DNA from: Candidatus Omnitrophota bacterium
Lineage (GTDB): Bacteria; Omnitrophota; Gorgyraeia; Gorgyraeales; Gorgyraeaceae
NCBI GenBank assembly: GCA_026387215.1
Contig: JAPLMC010000103.1
Location: 5,196 to 22,901, forward strand
Reading direction: 5' to 3'
DNA: 17,706 nt
A program made the position numbers and the translations under genes. Positions 15,916 through 17,706 of this stretch are shown piece after piece (within the stretch, counting starts at the first letter, position 1; the number at the start of each line of letters is the position of its first letter). The notes below the pieces were generated by a model, which was given only the letters and a program-made list of their open reading frames with translations, had not been told where the DNA came from and did not search any database.

Positions 15916-17638
15916 GCTTGCCTTTCGAAGAACTTGACAAAACTGACATTGTAGCTTTGTCAAGTTTAGGGTAGATTTTATAATATCTCATGAGCTCTCC
16001 TGCTACTTTTTTAAATACAGGGGTGCAAACTGTGCCCCCGTAATAAAACGGCCTAGGCTCGTCCATTATCACGACTATAACAAATTTTGGATCATTGTAC
16101 GGTACAAAACCTATAAACGAAGCTGTAAATTTACGATGAGAATAAGTGCCGTTAGGTTCTATTTTCTGGGCAGTGCCGGTTTTACCTGCAGGAAAATATC
16201 CTTCCACCTCCGCAAGTTTTGCTGTGCCATCGTCAACAACGCCTCTCAAGATATCTCTCATTTCTTTGGCAGTTTCTTCTGAAATAACTCTCTGAGGCTT
16301 CTTTGATTCAAATTTCTGTATAACATGGCCTGTGCGGTCTTCTATTCTCTCAACAATTCTGGGCTTTATAAGATTGCCTCCGTTTGCCAAAACTGACATT
16401 GCACAGGCAAGCTGAAGCGCTGTTACGGTCACTTCCTGGCCCATTGAAATACTGCAAAGAGAAAGCTTTGACCACTTACTTGGATGAGAGGTAATTCCAG
16501 TTACTTCACCTGAAAGCTCGATGCCTGTCCTTTCTCCAAAACCAAACCTTTTTATATATTTATATAACCTTTCCGGACCTAGCCGTTGGGCTGCTTTCAT
16601 GGTGCCGATATTTGAAGAGAATTTTATCACATCTCTAAATTCCAGCCAGCCATGAGACGTATGGTCGTGATACGTATGGCCGCACCATTTATACTCTCCG
16701 TTTTCACAAAAAAACTTTTCGCTTGGTTTGACTGCCTTTTCCTCCAGAAGGCCAGAGGCAGTTACTATTTTAAAACTTGAACCAGGTTCAAAGAAATCGC
16801 ATATAGCCCTATTCCTTCTAGAATCAGGAGGAGAAGAGTTGGCGTTATTTGGATCAAAGCTAGGCCTATTGCTAAGTGCAAGTATATCCCCTGTAAAAGG
16901 GTCCATTACAATGATACAAGCGCCCTTGGCATGATATTTTTCATAACCATTTTCCAACTCTCTTTCCGCAAATGACTGGATTACGCTATCTATGGTAAGA
17001 ACTATATTGTCACCATCTATTGGCAGTATTTCCCTATAATCATACCCAGGAACCTCACGCTGTTTAGCGTCCCTTGTCGCATACCTGTAACCCATAACAC
17101 CTTTTAAATATTTATCAAATCTCAGCTCCAAGCCTTCAATACCATTATTATCCGTGTTTGTAAAGCCAAGAATATGGCTTGCGACTATGCCATTGGGATA
17201 GACCCTCTTAGGCTCTTTGATATAACCTATACCTTTAATATCAAGTACGTTGACAAACCTTGCAGTATCAGAAGAAACTCTTCTGGCGAGCCACGCAAAC
17301 CCTTTTTCCTGGCTAAGTTTCTTATATATTTCATCACTGCTTATGCCAAGAACACTGGCAAGTTTCTGGCTGGCTGCGAACTTATTCTTTATCTTAAAAG
17401 GTTCTGCAAAGATTGAATTAAGGTTTATTGATATGGCGAGTTCTTTCAGATTCCGGTCATAAATTACGCCACGTTTAGGCAGAAGCGACACTGAAAGTTT
17501 ATATTGGTTTGAAGCAATATTTGACAAGGATTTTGATGCGCCTAATTGGACAAATACGAGCCTGACACCTAGGAGCGCGAATGCTATAATTAAAGCATAT
17601 AGAACTTTCCTTATACGAGAAGGAGTTCCTTTATACAC
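15890..17638 (-). CDS. ftsI: Septal peptidoglycan D,D-transpeptidase (class B PBP, FtsI/PBP3)
   Basis: This enzyme cross-links septal peptidoglycan in the periplasm, working with FtsW. It is 582 aa: a short basic cytoplasmic tail, one membrane segment (about 11-31), a PBP dimerisation domain starting LLPKRGVIYDRN (about 52-63), and the transpeptidase domain. The active-site SxxK is SSFK (287-290, within FEPGSSFK), SxN is SSN (341-343), and KTG is 486-488 (AGKTGTAQK). No PASTA domain is visible. The start is GTG 17638, with a weak AGGTAAG upstream. The last 25 or so residues are unusual: about residues 558-570 (KLDKATMSVLSSS) are encoded by repeat copy E, followed by a basic tail that overlaps murE. 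The tail was probably added or changed by the repeat. PBP2/MrdA is an alternative family member, but the dcw position argues for FtsI. Confidence 0.94.
   Translation of the reverse strand: MYKGTPSRIRKVLYALIIAFALLGVRLVFVQLGASKSLSNIASNQYKLSVSLLPKRGVIYDRNLKELAISINLNSIFAEPFKIKNKFAASQKLASVLGISSDEIYKKLSQEKGFAWLARRVSSDTARFVNVLDIKGIGYIKEPKRVYPNGIVASHILGFTNTDNNGIEGLELRFDKYLKGVMGYRYATRDAKQREVPGYDYREILPIDGDNIVLTIDSVIQSFAERELENGYEKYHAKGACIIVMDPFTGDILALSNRPSFDPNNANSSPPDSRRNRAICDFFEPGSSFKIVTASGLLEEKAVKPSEKFFCENGEYKWCGHTYHDHTSHGWLEFRDVIKFSSNIGTMKAAQRLGPERLYKYIKRFGFGERTGIELSGEVTGITSHPSKWSKLSLCSISMGQEVTVTALQLACAMSVLANGGNLIKPRIVERIEDRTGHVIQKFESKKPQRVISEETAKEMRDILRGVVDDGTAKLAEVEGYFPAGKTGTAQKIEPNGTYSHRKFTASFIGFVPYNDPKFVIVVIMDEPRPFYYGGTVCTPVFKKVAGELMRYYKIYPKLDKATMSVLSSSSKGKREVKKNNR
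15933..15964 (-). repeat. 32-bp palindromic repeat, copy E (inside ftsI 3' end)
   Basis: Same pattern, with variable blocks CTG and AGCTT. It lies wholly inside the transpeptidase reading frame, encoding about residues 559-569, and 17 bases upstream of the murE start. Flanking AA/TT and inner AA/TT pairs extend the stem to about 11 bp. Confidence 0.88.
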
Positions 17639-17643
17639 AATTC

Positions 17644-17706
17644 TTACCTATTTTTTATCGGCCACTTACAAACAGATTTGTTAAAGGGCCTGTTTTTGCT
17701 AAATTT
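17644..17706 (-). CDS. C-terminal end of an unidentified upstream frame
   Basis: From the window edge one frame is open for 20 codons (starting KFSKNRPFNK) and stops at TAA 17644-17646, five bases before the transpeptidase start. A second frame is also open for 16 codons (NLAKTGPLTNLFVSGR). In dcw clusters the gene here is usually ftsL or rsmH, but neither tail is long enough to recognise. Which frame is real cannot be told from this window. Confidence 0.25.
   Translation of the reverse strand, partial: KFSKNRPFNKSVCKWPIKNR

Noticed and set aside
14392..15963. Longer murE beginning at 15963
   Set aside because: The extra residues derive from repeat copy E and lie outside the MurE family; GTG 15915 has a better ribosome site.
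2201..15964. TTGACA within each repeat as a -35 promoter box
   Set aside because: In the copies checked, no TATAAT-like hexamer lies 16-18 bases downstream of the repeat TTGACA, and TTGACA is simply part of the palindrome arm.

Overview
The window is one long, AT-rich, almost gap-free gene cluster. Every recognisable gene lies on the minus strand, so transcription runs from high to low coordinates. It is a division and cell wall (dcw) cluster in near-textbook order: ftsI/pbp, murE, murF, mraY, murD, ftsW, murG, murC, murB, ddl, ftsQ, ftsA. A broken proC, mtnP (methylthioadenosine phosphorylase) and the N-terminal 440 codons of ileS follow. MurE carries the DNPR motif of meso-diaminopimelate-adding enzymes, so the organism should make DAP-type peptidoglycan and divide with a septal FtsW/FtsI synthase. 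The gene order and AT-rich composition would fit an uncultured lineage such as Omnitrophota, but this is a weak inference without a phylogeny.

Layout. 17706-15890: end of an unidentified upstream reading frame, then the septal transpeptidase. 15915-13040: murE and murF, overlapping. 12980-9464: mraY, murD, ftsW. 9411-5061: murG, murC, murB, ddl. 5010-3000: ftsQ, ftsA. 2989-2268: remains of proC. 2173-1322: mtnP. 1320-1: ileS, running off the window. Many junctions overlap or are only a few bases apart, as expected for one translationally coupled operon. The ligases MurC, MurD, MurE and MurF, the reductase MurB and Ddl build UDP-MurNAc-pentapeptide. MraY and MurG make lipid I and lipid II. FtsW polymerises and FtsI cross-links, while FtsQ and FtsA belong to the divisome. 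The usual next gene, ftsZ, is not here: proC starts 10 bases after ftsA.

Three things stand out. (1) A family of five 32-bp palindromic repeats sits at gene ends, always in the same orientation. The core has fixed and variable blocks, and the flanks of some copies extend the stem with different but complementary bases, suggesting an RNA hairpin with a conserved loop. Two copies supply coding residues or a stop codon, and two flank a possible promoter before mtnP. (2) The NAD(P)-binding half of proC has been replaced by an exact 120-bp copy of an internal piece of the neighbouring mtnP gene. This is either a very recent rearrangement or an assembly chimera. (3) A perfect 41-nt palindrome lies between murB and ddl, and weaker hairpins precede ftsQ and mraY. 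No tRNA, rRNA, CRISPR array, transposase or phage gene was seen. No stretch over 300 bases lacks a gene.
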